A stretch of 64,000 nt of DNA, from contig VXBP01004192.1 of NCBI GenBank assembly GCA_013400115.1, positions 1 to 64,000 of the forward strand, written 5' to 3'. Positions 35,346 through 46,840 of this stretch are shown piece after piece. The position numbers were made by a program, and so were the translations under genes. The notes below the pieces were generated by a model, which saw only the letters and a list, made by a program, of their open reading frames with translations, was not told the origin of the DNA and did no database searches. Source of the stretch: Rhinopomastus cyanomelas. Its lineage: Eukaryota > Chordata > Aves > Bucerotiformes > Rhinopomastidae. Every line of letters begins with the position of its first letter. Positions within the stretch are counted from its first letter, which is position 1.

Positions 35346-37415
35346 TAGTTTTAAAAACACGGAGGGCTCCTCGTCTTGTAATGTTCTTGTAAATATGATT
35401 AAATCTGTAGGTAAATTAATTTAACACAAAAATAATGTTCAGTGCAAGACAAACTCAGAAAGAGCTTGATTTTTTAGATTTCTCCTCATTCCTGCAGTTT
35501 CTTTGTACTCATGATTACCATTACACACTTTAAGGCCCCGTTGACAGGCAGGATACCTACAGCTTCAGGTTAGTTAGTTGATTTTAATCTCTTCCATGAG
35601 AAAAGCAAAATGGAATTTATTAATCAAGACTTAGCCAAAACATTTGCTGGCAACATTTGCCTAGATTTCTGTCTCCCTCTGTACTGGGCACTGGTGAGGC
35701 CTCACCTGAAGTACTGGGGGCAGTTCTGGGCACCTCACTTCAAGAAAGAGATTGAGATGCTGGAGTCAGTCCAGGGGGAGCAATGAAGAGGCTGGAAGGA
35801 AAGTCGATGAGGAGAGGCTGAGGGAGCTGGGGTTGTTTAGCCTGGAGAAGAGGAGACTCAGGGGGCACCCTCTCTACAACTAGCTGAAGGGAGGCTGTAG
35901 TCAGGCTCTTCTCCCAGGCAACTAGAGACATGACAACAGCACAGGGCCTGAAGCTGTGCCTGGGTAGGTTTAGGTTGGATGTTAGGAAGCCCCTTCCCAC
36001 AGAAAGGGTGATCAAGCACTGGAACGGACTGCCTGGGGCAGTGGTGAAGTTGCCACCTCTGCAGCTGTTTAAGAAAAGACTGGATGTGGCACTTAGTGCC
36101 CTGATCTAGCTTATGTCATGGTGTCAGGTCACAGGCTGGACTTGATGATCTCAGAGGTCTTTTCCAGCTTCAGTAAGTCTAGGATTCTCCAGGAAAATCC
36201 ACGTTATCCTGCCTGTTTCAGGCGTGACTGCAGAATTGTTACTGTTGACCTATGTGTTAGCTTGCAAACCAAAATAAAACTGACTTGGTAAACAAGAGAG
36301 GAATTGATTATTGTAAATCAGATACTGAGGGGCTTTGGGAACAAAAATTCCTAAGCAACATGTGTTGACCTGCTTACCAAAGGAGCACCTCCTGCTTTTG
36401 GAAGAGCTATAAGTTGTGTTTCCCAGTGCACATTCAAGAAACAGCAACTCAGTGCAAGGAAGAAAGAATGGAAAGAGGCAAGTTATTCCTCCCACAACCT
36501 TTCCAATGCATGCAGGATCTCTGGGAAAGATTCTTTATCCAGAGTTACTACATTTATGCTAAAAAAAAACCACCCCTCACTGTTATGGATGAGGAACAGA
36601 AGCAGAGTATTCACCCAGCTGGCAAAGAAGAATTCGAAGGTGACCATTATGTTAGTAAGCTACAGACCCGCTGATTGCCTCCATAAGAACCAGCTTCAGC
36701 CACAGCAAACCCCAACAGAATTAAAAACTAAACTTTGTTAGCCACGTGTAGCACACATGTACTCATCTGAACACCTTGTCCTCTCACTGTGAGGCACATG
36801 TCCCAGGACAAGTTAAAAAAAGAAGGCATCATCTTTTAGCCAGAACCAATTCCCCCATGGCGAGAAGCATTACAAAGCAGCTCTGCAGCCCATCTCGTAG
36901 AGAGGGCACGGCTCGGGATCTACAACCTGTGTGCAGGGAGCTGCCCTAACACTCAGCATGGTTTTTACAGTGAGCTTTCCATTACTAGAAGTTGGATATA
37001 ATTCTGTTTTATCCTAGCAAACAGGATGCACATTCAGATTTTGGAATTATTTTATTAAACTAGTTTTTACACCACTAAACCCAGCACACTAGCTCACACA
37101 GCGCAATCAGCAGATAGAAACTGTGGTGGTATTACCTTAATTTATCAAACCACTTCAAAAAGCTTTTCTTTGTCCCTGCCAATATTAAAAAAGCTTATTT
37201 TGATCTAGGTACACACATAACTACCAAGACATCAGTGTTGGCTGTAAAGTCTTACAAGTGTTCTCCCCTGAATTAGAGATACTTCAGAAGTTATTACTAC
37301 AGTATGATCAAATATAAGAGGCCCTACAAATACCCGTGCCGTGCCATAGTTTCAGAGTCTGTGATGTATTCCCTTCGAGATCTGGAGAAAGGCTAGAAGA
37401 GAAAATACAACTTGC
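35346..37415. repeat. 2,070-bp tandem duplicate, unit 1
   Basis: Starts 'tagttttaaaaacacgg' and ends 'gagaaaatacaacttgc'. The same sequence recurs at 37417-39486 with an exact offset of 2,071, one N between them. I saw two substitutions by eye (36884 T against C; 36899 A against G). Contents are a CR1 fragment and A/T-rich non-coding DNA. Confidence 0.95.
35668..36187 (+). mobile_element. CR1 LINE fragment (in duplicate unit 1)
   Basis: A CR1 3' fragment of another subfamily: 'gaggcctcacctgaagtac', 'cagttctgggcacctc', 'ggctgagggagctgggg', 'ggaagccccttcccac', 'actggaacggactgcc', 'ggctggacttgatgatc'. It ends at 'aggattct', a degenerate octamer. Frames are broken. Confidence 0.9.
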
Positions 37416-37416
37416 N
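37416..37416. other. Single-N contig join
   Basis: One N separates the two 2,070-bp units exactly at their boundary, the mark of two contig ends placed side by side with a gap of unknown size. Confidence 0.95.
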
Positions 37417-39486
37417 TAGTTTTAAAAACACGGAGGGCTCCTCGTCTTGTAATGTTCTTGTAAATATGATTAAATCTGTAGGTAAATTAATTTAACACAA
37501 AAATAATGTTCAGTGCAAGACAAACTCAGAAAGAGCTTGATTTTTTAGATTTCTCCTCATTCCTGCAGTTTCTTTGTACTCATGATTACCATTACACACT
37601 TTAAGGCCCCGTTGACAGGCAGGATACCTACAGCTTCAGGTTAGTTAGTTGATTTTAATCTCTTCCATGAGAAAAGCAAAATGGAATTTATTAATCAAGA
37701 CTTAGCCAAAACATTTGCTGGCAACATTTGCCTAGATTTCTGTCTCCCTCTGTACTGGGCACTGGTGAGGCCTCACCTGAAGTACTGGGGGCAGTTCTGG
37801 GCACCTCACTTCAAGAAAGAGATTGAGATGCTGGAGTCAGTCCAGGGGGAGCAATGAAGAGGCTGGAAGGAAAGTCGATGAGGAGAGGCTGAGGGAGCTG
37901 GGGTTGTTTAGCCTGGAGAAGAGGAGACTCAGGGGGCACCCTCTCTACAACTAGCTGAAGGGAGGCTGTAGTCAGGCTCTTCTCCCAGGCAACTAGAGAC
38001 ATGACAACAGCACAGGGCCTGAAGCTGTGCCTGGGTAGGTTTAGGTTGGATGTTAGGAAGCCCCTTCCCACAGAAAGGGTGATCAAGCACTGGAACGGAC
38101 TGCCTGGGGCAGTGGTGAAGTTGCCACCTCTGCAGCTGTTTAAGAAAAGACTGGATGTGGCACTTAGTGCCCTGATCTAGCTTATGTCATGGTGTCAGGT
38201 CACAGGCTGGACTTGATGATCTCAGAGGTCTTTTCCAGCTTCAGTAAGTCTAGGATTCTCCAGGAAAATCCACGTTATCCTGCCTGTTTCAGGCGTGACT
38301 GCAGAATTGTTACTGTTGACCTATGTGTTAGCTTGCAAACCAAAATAAAACTGACTTGGTAAACAAGAGAGGAATTGATTATTGTAAATCAGATACTGAG
38401 GGGCTTTGGGAACAAAAATTCCTAAGCAACATGTGTTGACCTGCTTACCAAAGGAGCACCTCCTGCTTTTGGAAGAGCTATAAGTTGTGTTTCCCAGTGC
38501 ACATTCAAGAAACAGCAACTCAGTGCAAGGAAGAAAGAATGGAAAGAGGCAAGTTATTCCTCCCACAACCTTTCCAATGCATGCAGGATCTCTGGGAAAG
38601 ATTCTTTATCCAGAGTTACTACATTTATGCTAAAAAAAAACCACCCCTCACTGTTATGGATGAGGAACAGAAGCAGAGTATTCACCCAGCTGGCAAAGAA
38701 GAATTCGAAGGTGACCATTATGTTAGTAAGCTACAGACCCGCTGATTGCCTCCATAAGAACCAGCTTCAGCCACAGCAAACCCCAACAGAATTAAAAACT
38801 AAACTTTGTTAGCCACGTGTAGCACACATGTACTCATCTGAACACCTTGTCCTCTCACTGTGAGGCACATGTCCCAGGACAAGTTAAAAAAAGAAGGCAT
38901 CATCTTTTAGCCAGAACCAATTCCCCCATGGCGAGAAGCATTACAAAGCAGCTCCGCAGCCCATCTCGTGGAGAGGGCACGGCTCGGGATCTACAACCTG
39001 TGTGCAGGGAGCTGCCCTAACACTCAGCATGGTTTTTACAGTGAGCTTTCCATTACTAGAAGTTGGATATAATTCTGTTTTATCCTAGCAAACAGGATGC
39101 ACATTCAGATTTTGGAATTATTTTATTAAACTAGTTTTTACACCACTAAACCCAGCACACTAGCTCACACAGCGCAATCAGCAGATAGAAACTGTGGTGG
39201 TATTACCTTAATTTATCAAACCACTTCAAAAAGCTTTTCTTTGTCCCTGCCAATATTAAAAAAGCTTATTTTGATCTAGGTACACACATAACTACCAAGA
39301 CATCAGTGTTGGCTGTAAAGTCTTACAAGTGTTCTCCCCTGAATTAGAGATACTTCAGAAGTTATTACTACAGTATGATCAAATATAAGAGGCCCTACAA
39401 ATACCCGTGCCGTGCCATAGTTTCAGAGTCTGTGATGTATTCCCTTCGAGATCTGGAGAAAGGCTAGAAGAGAAAATACAACTTGC
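37417..39486. repeat. 2,070-bp tandem duplicate, unit 2
   Basis: Near-identical second copy of 35346-37415, including its CR1 and A-run lengths. Sequence to the right of 39486 ('aaggcaagaatatg') is unique and continues what unit 1 should have continued into. This fits a redundant contig end better than a biological tandem duplication. Confidence 0.95.
37739..38258 (+). mobile_element. CR1 LINE fragment (in duplicate unit 2)
   Basis: The second listing of the CR1 copy at 35668-36187, in the duplicated segment. It should be counted once if the duplication is an assembly artefact. Confidence 0.9.
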
Positions 39487-40664
39487 AAGGCAAGAATATG
39501 ATCTCCCCCAGGCAAGCGTGCTGGTGGCAAACAGTACAGTCTTTGTTTACAAAGAATTTATTTCCCCTGGCCACCGAGCATTCCTGACACCCCAAGAGCT
39601 GGCCCAACATGTAAAGTTTAGAAGACTCACGATGCCAGATAATTATAACACAACACATTAAGTAACTCAGAGGACTAATTCAAGCATAAGACCAAAACCC
39701 TCTAGGCAGAAACAACATGTATTACTCACCACAAACTCCACAGTGAGGCAAGGGGAAGCCAACACAACACTAAGTGAGGTTCTTGCAGCCTTTGTGTTCT
39801 GCTCAGCCCATGCCTGATGCCATGCTGACTTACCAAGAAAGCCAGGCTCCCTTCCACAGCTGCTCCTCACCAGGCTGTTGCTCATGCATCTAACAGACCC
39901 TGAATCCCTCCAACCACCACTAGAATGAGAGGAGTCCCCAGAGATAGGTGGGACTCAATCCTCCACACCCACCAGCATCACCCTGCCATTCTATACCCAG
40001 CTGGTTTTGAACTGAGCTCAGGAAAGTCACCCATTAAGACAGACAGACAAGGCATATCAAAAGGGATTGCATCATGCTCCTGCCTTATTAATGGTATTTA
40101 ATTTTTAAAACCAATTCCCTTGATATATCAGCAAAGTTTTTAATTGGTTCATAATCTATCCTAATGGTCCATGGATTTTTTGCAATAAAAAACATGAAAC
40201 TTGTCTAAGAAATGAGATTATTAAAAATCACACAGAAAAAAAAAATCCCCTATTAAATGCTGTAATGGTAGAGAGAGTAGATAATTTTGGAAGGAATATA
40301 AACTCCCTTCCTTGAAGGTGCTGGAAAAGAGGGGTAGGGGGTAGCTTCCCCACCCGGGGAGCAGTTCTGTCCCTCACTTTTCCAAAGGCTACACAAACCG
40401 CCAACTTTTTGCGGCAGCAACCGTCCTGACCCTCGTGCTACCAAATCCACAAGTATGGATTTGACACCACACAGATACTTCAGGAAGCACAACAACAGTA
40501 GCTGTGTATCTGAGGAGGTGATTGTTTCTTTATTGCTCTGCTGCAGAAGTAGCCATGTTCAAGAAAAACTAACTGTTGCTAGAACATTAGAGAATACAGC
40601 TGTACGTTACGTTCCACAGTATATATCCACTAGGCTGAATGCTAATTACACCTTTTTTCCCCAC
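39487..40664. other. Unassigned non-coding tract
   Basis: No recognised gene or repeat. Two minus-strand donor-like sites (GTGAGTCTTC near 39629 and GTGAGTAATA near 39724) are present without a convincing exon. Confidence 0.5.
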
Positions 40665-40750
40665 AGAAACACAGAACTGCAGAATCATTTAAGTTGGAAA
40701 AGATCTTTAAAATCCTTGACAAGTTGAAATCTCTAACCTAGAGCAGCCAA
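40665..40750 (-). mobile_element. CR1 LINE 3' UTR remnant
   Basis: Plus-strand 'agaatcatttaagttggaaaag' is the reverse complement of a CR1 3' end. It breaks off at about 40750, where a second CR1 tail begins, so two CR1 insertions lie in tandem on the same strand. Confidence 0.75.
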
Positions 40751-40753
40751 GAG

Positions 40754-41115
40754 AGAATCACAGAACCACAGACTGGCTCAGGTTGGAAAGAACCCTGGAG
40801 ATCATCAACTCCAATCCTCCTTCAACACCTCCAGTGAGGGGGCAGCCGCAACCTCTCCAGGCAATTGACTCCAGAGTCTCTCCACCCTTGCACTGAAGAA
40901 CTTCTTCCTAAGAGCTAGTCTCAACCTACTCTGCTTCAGCTTAAAACCATTTCCCCTTGTTCTATCACTAGATTGGGAAAAGTCCCTCTTCAGTCTTCCT
41001 GTAGGTTCCCCTCAGGTACTGGAAGACAGCTCTAAGGTCACCCTAGAGTCTTCTTTTCCCTAGGCTAAACACCTCCAGCTCTGTCAGCCTTCCCTCAGAG
41101 CAAAGGTGCTCCAGC
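40754..41115 (-). mobile_element. CR1 LINE fragment
   Basis: Starts 'gaatcacagaaccacagactggctcaggttgg' (the reverse of the CR1 3' end). It runs through 'tcctccttcaacacctcc' and 'cttcttcctaagagctag' to 'aggctaaacacctccagctc', the reverse complement of the ORF2 C-terminal region. Moderately diverged and non-coding. Confidence 0.9.
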
Positions 41116-42329
41116 CATAGAATCACTTCGTGTCAATAAATTAACTTAGCAGTATTAAGTAACGATCCATTTTTGCTTATCCCTGGGGCAAGCCACAGGA
41201 GTTACAAATAGAAAGCTTGTGCAAAAGCAGCCTGGTGCCAGTCTGTTTACATGCTCCTGTAGTCCAGGATGCTCACTGACACCAGCCTGATCTACGATAA
41301 ACTTCCTTGTTTTCAGTTCACAATCGCAACACAAACTACTCTACAATCCCTAAGGTAGTTTTAGAGTTAAAACAAATCACCAATTTAACATCATCGGTTA
41401 AATAACCTTCAAGAGGTCCAAGAATCATGCAAGTCATCTCAGTAACAGCTCAGAGGTCACCATCCAGACAACAGAGACTCTTAGAAACTAAATATTTACT
41501 TACAGAAAACTGGAGTGCTCAGGGGTGCCTCAGTCTTCTCTGAAAAGCTCTTCTGCCTCCAAGACAAGGAAGGATTCATAAAGGTAGATCACCTTCCCAC
41601 AGGGGAACTGCAAAAAGTCCTGCCTTGGAAACCTCTCCGCCAGCAGCAACTACTGAGCCAGCATGAAATCAGTGACAGCAGCCTCTCCGTGGCAGGGTCA
41701 CCCTGCTGCTCCTGCTCCTTAACCCTGGTAACCTGGAGAGCAGCCAGGTGGCCATTCTGCACACCTGCACTGGCAGAAACAGGCAAATGCCTGTTTCTGC
41801 TAATGACAACCAGGTCTCAATGCTAGCACACCTCTAACTCAAAAGGAGGAAGGAGCCCTCCTCCAGCCCAAATATTAACTTTTCCCACAGTAAACAGACA
41901 CAAATCAGAGCCTGCTACACCTGTAACCACTGCACTGGTGGGGTTTGTCTATACTCTGACACAAGGGATGCCTTGCAAAACAGTTCTTGGCCAAAAGCTG
42001 CTTTCAAAGAAACCCAGAGGGGAAAAAAATTCATGATGGCCCCAAAACACAAGAAGTCCAAGCCATTTTCCATTTGCTTGGCCATGCAGCAAAATGTAAA
42101 GGACCTGGCACCTAAACTTCCTGCTGGACCAGTAGAGATGGCACATTTGACCTCCTCTGAATTTATAAAACAGGAAAACCAGAAATATTTGATGCAAAAC
42201 CTCTGCTCTGTTCACTGCAAGCAGTTTGTTAGCAATACTCGTGACCCAGCCATTCAAACCTGTATCACAGCACTCTGCCAAATCCCTTTTAGTGAGAGTA
42301 ACCCTGCATTATTTTTCTAAATTAGGAAT
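41116..42329. other. Unassigned non-coding tract with a 28-bp palindrome
   Basis: No gene recognised. A minus-strand segment at about 41505-41610 has a strong donor (GTAAGTAA) and an acceptor-like 'actttttgcag' but holds an in-frame stop, so I do not call it coding. Confidence 0.5.
41773..41800. repeat. Perfect 13-bp inverted repeat, 2-nt centre
   Basis: GCAGAAACAGGCA, AA, then TGCCTGTTTCTGC, an exact reverse complement. No transposon terminal features were seen around it. Confidence 0.9.
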
Positions 42330-42790
42330 ATCATAGAATCATAAAGATTGGAAGACACCTACGAGATCATCCGGTCCAATTGTCAACCCAAGCCCACCTT
42401 GCCCACTTGTCTAGGCAGCCTGTTCCAATCTGACCGCTCTGTCAGCGAAGAAAATTTTCCTAATGTCCAATCTAAACCTCTCCTGCCACGACTTGTTTCC
42501 TCTTGCTCTCTCTCTAGTGACTTGGGAGAAGAGACCAACCCCCACCTCTCTGCACCCTCCTTTCAGGTAGCTGTAAAGAGCAATAAGGTCTGCCCTCTAC
42601 CTCCTTTTCTCCAGACTAAACAACCTCAGTTGGCTCAGCCATTGCTCATAACACATGTCCTCCAGGTCCTTCACCAGCTTCATTTCTCTTCCTTGGACTC
42701 ATTCCAGCATCTCAACATCTGTCTTGTATTGAGGTGCAAAGAAGTGAAGGCAATACTCAAAGACGACGCCTCACTAGTGCTGGGTACTAG
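42330..42790 (-). mobile_element. CR1 LINE fragment with octamer tail
   Basis: Plus strand opens 'atcatagaatcataaagattgg', the reverse of the CR1 tail. It continues through 'gcccacttgtctaggcagcc', 'tcctaatgtccaatctaaac' and 'agactaaacaacctcagttg'. It covers the 3' UTR and ORF2 C-terminus. A further weak CR1-like tail ('ggtctcttccaacctg') is on the plus strand at about 42903-42950. Confidence 0.9.
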
Positions 42791-43489
42791 CCCTAATACT
42801 AGAGGGGAAGGATCACCTCTCTAGTCCTGAATCTTATGATCAGTACCACAACATGTTTGGAAGCACATATCTTCAACTTAGGATTCAACAAACATGTTAG
42901 TGGCTGGATTTATGATTTTACAGGTCTCTTCCAACCTGAAAGACTCTGTGAAAGTATTACATTGCTTTATCACATTTTATTAGATGTTATTATTCTAAAT
43001 TCTACCTCAATACTAAATGTCATGGCACAGAAGCATTATTTTTTTTTAAAAGAAAAGCAGATAATTTGTACCTTTGCTCCAGTCACAGGGGGAAAACTTC
43101 CCACCTCTTCCCTTCAGCGCACAAGGGTTAAGATACTGTGCTCAACCTTTGAGTTTCATAGCTCAATTCTAATTACCACGGAGAGAGAAAGATATTTAAT
43201 GGCTGATTAGAGCTGTGGGTAAAAAGGCAAATGGCTAAGGAGAAAAATAACTAGTCTCTCTATCAGATTATTTACCTGCAAAAGCCACAAACAATTAAGA
43301 CTGCCAACAGCAATTATAAGTGTTAAAAGACTTACACGGAGTCACGCGTAAGGTCATGCTCCTTCATTCTCTTTTGAAGAAGTGTAACTAAGAGCCCACA
43401 AAAGCCTGATTCTCACAGACCAAATAAGGAAAATAACCTTGTTGCTAGAAAAAAGCCTTAGCATGGGAAAAGGAAAAGGGTTTTTATCA

Positions 43490-43795
43490 CTATGGGTACA
43501 GCACTAACCAAGAGGGGAAAAAACAACACTGCAGCAATGGCCTGAGAACAACCAAGTGGCGAGTTAGAGCAGCATCTCGGCGCCGAAGGTACCAGAATAT
43601 AAACCAGAAAGATAACAAAAAGTCACTGAAGCGCTTTGATGTGCCATCAAAGCCTTGTACCTGCAACAAGACAAATAGGATGGCAAAGTAGAACACAACG
43701 CAATAGCGCAGCTGCATCACATTCATCGACTCCATCTTTTCTGCCCAGAAGTAATCCTCCCCTCTGGCTTGGGCAACAACCAGCTTTCCAATGAG
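43490..43795 (-). other. CpG-dense open frame with membrane-helix-like segment; possible exon
   Basis: A 101-codon frame is open on the minus strand, from just after a TGA at 43796-43798 down to 43490. It includes a hydrophobic stretch (CVVFYFAILFVLLQ) preceded by acidic and basic residues (GEDYFWAEKME) and followed by a second hydrophobic run ending in YLRRRD. At least eight CpG occur in about 250 bp of otherwise CpG-poor DNA. A donor-like CAG/GTACAAGG falls at 43660, so an exon 43661 to about 43785 is possible. I do not recognise the family, and the frame may also be chance or a pseudogene. Confidence 0.3.
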
Positions 43796-43798
43796 TCA

Positions 43799-45331
43799 GT
43801 GCAATTTATGTACACAGATGAGCAAGTTACCAAGTTGACTTTCAATAGGGCTCAGCATGAACTTCATTAACCTATCACAGAAAGACTAAAACTGCTCTTC
43901 TGACAATGGAGCGGGAAGGATTTCACTTTCAGGTAATATATAATAAATCCAGCTTTCTCCCTCAAGAAGTTCCACACATTTCTAGCGCTTAATTCATGTC
44001 TATATACCAGCTCTTTCACGTCTTACACTCCAGCACCAGCGGAAGGGCTCCACCAAATACCACAGCGCTAAAGAGAGAAGACGCAGCAGCAAACCACAGA
44101 TTTTCTTCTGCCTTTAGTTGTATTTCTCCAGGCAAAGGCAGATCTGTTCATTCATACAAGCTTCAGACTGGAAAGCTTGCAGAGACTGCCAGTGAAGATG
44201 GGAAAAGCCTCACACGGGGATTATCACGGCTGACAATTAACATTAAGGTATAAACTCCATCCTAGCACAGAGATACAGGCAGAGCTGGAGAGCTGCAGCT
44301 GCAAACGCGACTGGGGAAATGGGAAAGCTAATTGCTTTAGATTAAACAAGCTTCCCGAGCATCACTTCCAGTACCAGCGAGCCAAGCTGGTCCCTAGCAG
44401 GTCACATGTAACCGTCTCCAAACACAGTGTTTCAGGGAATGCTTTTCCTAGGAAAATTCAGCGAACGGAACACAAATGGAGACGTTGAGAACTTAATTCG
44501 TCTAACCTGAAAACAAGACTCATGAGATACTAGTTAATATTACAAAAACCAAAAGCACCCTACATTGGCCAAGTTTGACCACAAACATACAAGCCTTTTT
44601 TTACAAAATATTCGCTTCGTTTTCTTCAGAAAAGCTTGAAGGAGACAGTAACAGAGCCGGAGCACGTTAGAAAAAACATTGCCAGGAAGCAACCAGAGGG
44701 TTCTTCAGTGCATGTTGGAGGAGGAGGAGGCAAGGGCTTGCTTTTCTTCTTAGCCAAAGCAATTCAGTCACAGCAGACTTGAGTAATGGCGGGCATCCCC
44801 AGCAAAGTACGATTTTCCACAGTCCGCTTACTCAACATCCACATAGCAGGCTCCCCACATGCTCCATTGTGCCTTGCACCACTATGACAGCAATTCAACT
44901 GTCGTTGTGTGCCCACAAACCATGTATTTCCACACCCAAGACTGTAAGAAGGCTTGTAAGTGTTTATGAGTCAGGATTCTGCCTGAAGCACCACCAGCTC
45001 TAACTGGTGGCTATAAAGATCACATCCTGTAGGAGGCAAAGATCTCCGCACTGCCATCAGACCCTTGCACTAGCTAGGTCAGACATACACAGAACATGAA
45101 GATACGTCTATGATTTGCTTGTCACATAGCAGTGTGGATTCCATCTAGTGTAGAAATCCACAAAACTTATGTACATAGCACCTTGAAAAGTACCATGGTA
45201 CTCTGACATTGTAATTCCAAGAACAAAAGTCCTCTATTATACGTCAGGTTAATCACAGCAATTCAGCTTTACAAGCGTTTTACAAGTGTTGTCAAATCTC
45301 CTAAATGGAAGTAAAAATGTGGATATAAATC
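43799..45331. other. Unassigned non-coding tract
   Basis: No recognised gene or repeat. Confidence 0.5.
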
Positions 45332-46840
45332 ACACAGTATCACAGTAATGATAAGGTTGGAAAAGACCTCAAAGATCATCCAGTCCAACCTAAATCCAAA
45401 AAGACCCAGTAATCCTAACATCTAGATCAGGCCAATCAGCACCTCATCCAGCCTAACCTTGAACACCTCCAGGGACGGCGACTCAACCAGCTCCGTGGGC
45501 AGCCCATTCCAAAACCAGATCACTCTTTCAGTGAAAAATCCCTTCCTAATGCCAAGTCTAAACCTCCCCTGATGGAGCTTAAGACTAGGACCTCTTGTCT
45601 TGTCTCCAATAGCCAGGGAGAAAAGACCGACCCCTGCCTGACTACAACCACCTTTCAGATAGTTACAGACAGCGATAAGGTCACCCCTGAGCCTCCTCTT
45701 TTCCAGGCTAAACAAACCCAGCTCCCTCAGCCTCTCCTCATAGGGCTGATCTTCCAGCCCCTTAACCATTCCAGTTGCCCTTCTTTGGACTCGTTCCAGC
45801 ACCTCGACATCTTTCTTAAACTGAGGGGCCCAGAACTGAACACAATACTCCAGGTGTGGTCTAACTAGTGNNNNNNNNNNNNNNNNNNNNNNNNNNNNNN
45901 NNNNNNNNNNNNNNNNNNNNNNNNNNNNNNNNNNNNNNNNNNNNNNNNNNNNNNNNNNNNNNNNNNNNNNNNNNNNNNNNNNNNNNNNNNNNNNNNNNNN
46001 NNNNNNNNNNNNNNNNNNNNNNNNNNNNNNNNNNNNNNNNNNNNNNNNNNNNNNNNNNNNNNNNNNNNNNNNNNNNNNNNNNNNNNNNNNNNNNNNNNNN
46101 NNNNNNNNNNNNNNNNNNNNNNNNNNNNNNNNNNNNNNNNNNNNNNNNNNNNNNNNNNNNNNNNNNNNNNNNNNNNNNNNNNNNNNNNNNNNNNNNNNNN
46201 NNNNNNNNNNNNNNNNNNNNNNNNNNNNNNNNNNNNNNNNNNNNNNNNNNNNNNNNNNNNNNNNNNNGTCTGCCAGTTTAGATAACCAGTCGTCCTGAAG
46301 ACAGTCTACCCTGTTGTTGAAGACAGAGGCAAGGGAGGCATTAAGTACCTCTGCCTTATCCTCATCTCTAGTTACTAAATGTCCCTCCATGTCCAGTAAG
46401 GAGTGGAGGTTATTACTGCCCCTCTTTTTTCCATTGATGGACTTGTAAAAGCTCTTCCTATTGTCCTTAACAGAAGTGGCCAGCCTGAGTTCAAGTTGGG
46501 CCGTTGCCTCTCTAATTTTCCTCCTACACGACCTGACAATTCCTCGATACATGACTTGATTGACCTGACCCTTTTTCCAAAGGTGACACATCCTCTTTTT
46601 GTCGCTTGATTCTTTCAGAATTTCCTTACTCATCCAGGCTGGTCTTTTTCCCCTACGACTCATCTTACGACACACAGGGTCGTAATATAATTGACAGGAT
46701 GAGTCAATTATATACCTACCTCTGACTGAAGGACAAACTAACAAATTAACTATGTCTGCCTGACCACAACAACAAACAACTCCTTGCGAGAAAAAGCGTT
46801 TTAAATCCTGAAAGCAATACTGTTCTACACTAGGCAATGT
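45332..46840 (-). mobile_element. CR1 LINE with ORF2 pieces, interrupted by gap
   Basis: The lower part (45332-45870) carries the 3' tail and the ORF2 C-terminus, with the CR1 signature RPHLEYCVQFWAPQF and a stop (TAG) at 45422-45424. The upper part (46268-46840) encodes the linker between endonuclease and reverse transcriptase (WMSKEILKE, AQLELRLATSVKDN, KAEVLNASLASVFNN). In a full CR1 these are separated by the reverse-transcriptase core with its FADD motif, well over 1 kb. Here only 397 N lie between them, so the core is either unassembled or deleted. It is a relatively young copy, since both sides read open. The encoded protein would act as an endonuclease/reverse transcriptase at genomic target sites, but this copy is 5'-truncated. 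Confidence 0.92.
45871..46267. other. Assembly gap, 397 N
   Basis: A run of 397 N within the CR1 copy, where its reverse-transcriptase core should be. Confidence 1.

Noticed and set aside
35346..39486. Biological tandem duplication
   Set aside because: The N exactly at the boundary and near-identity over non-coding DNA make an unmerged contig overlap far more likely, though reads are needed.
39407..39661. 84-codon plus-strand frame after the duplicated segment
   Set aside because: It starts inside the duplicated unit, and has no recognised domain or splice context.
45868..46281. 137-codon plus-strand frame
   Set aside because: It consists almost entirely of N.
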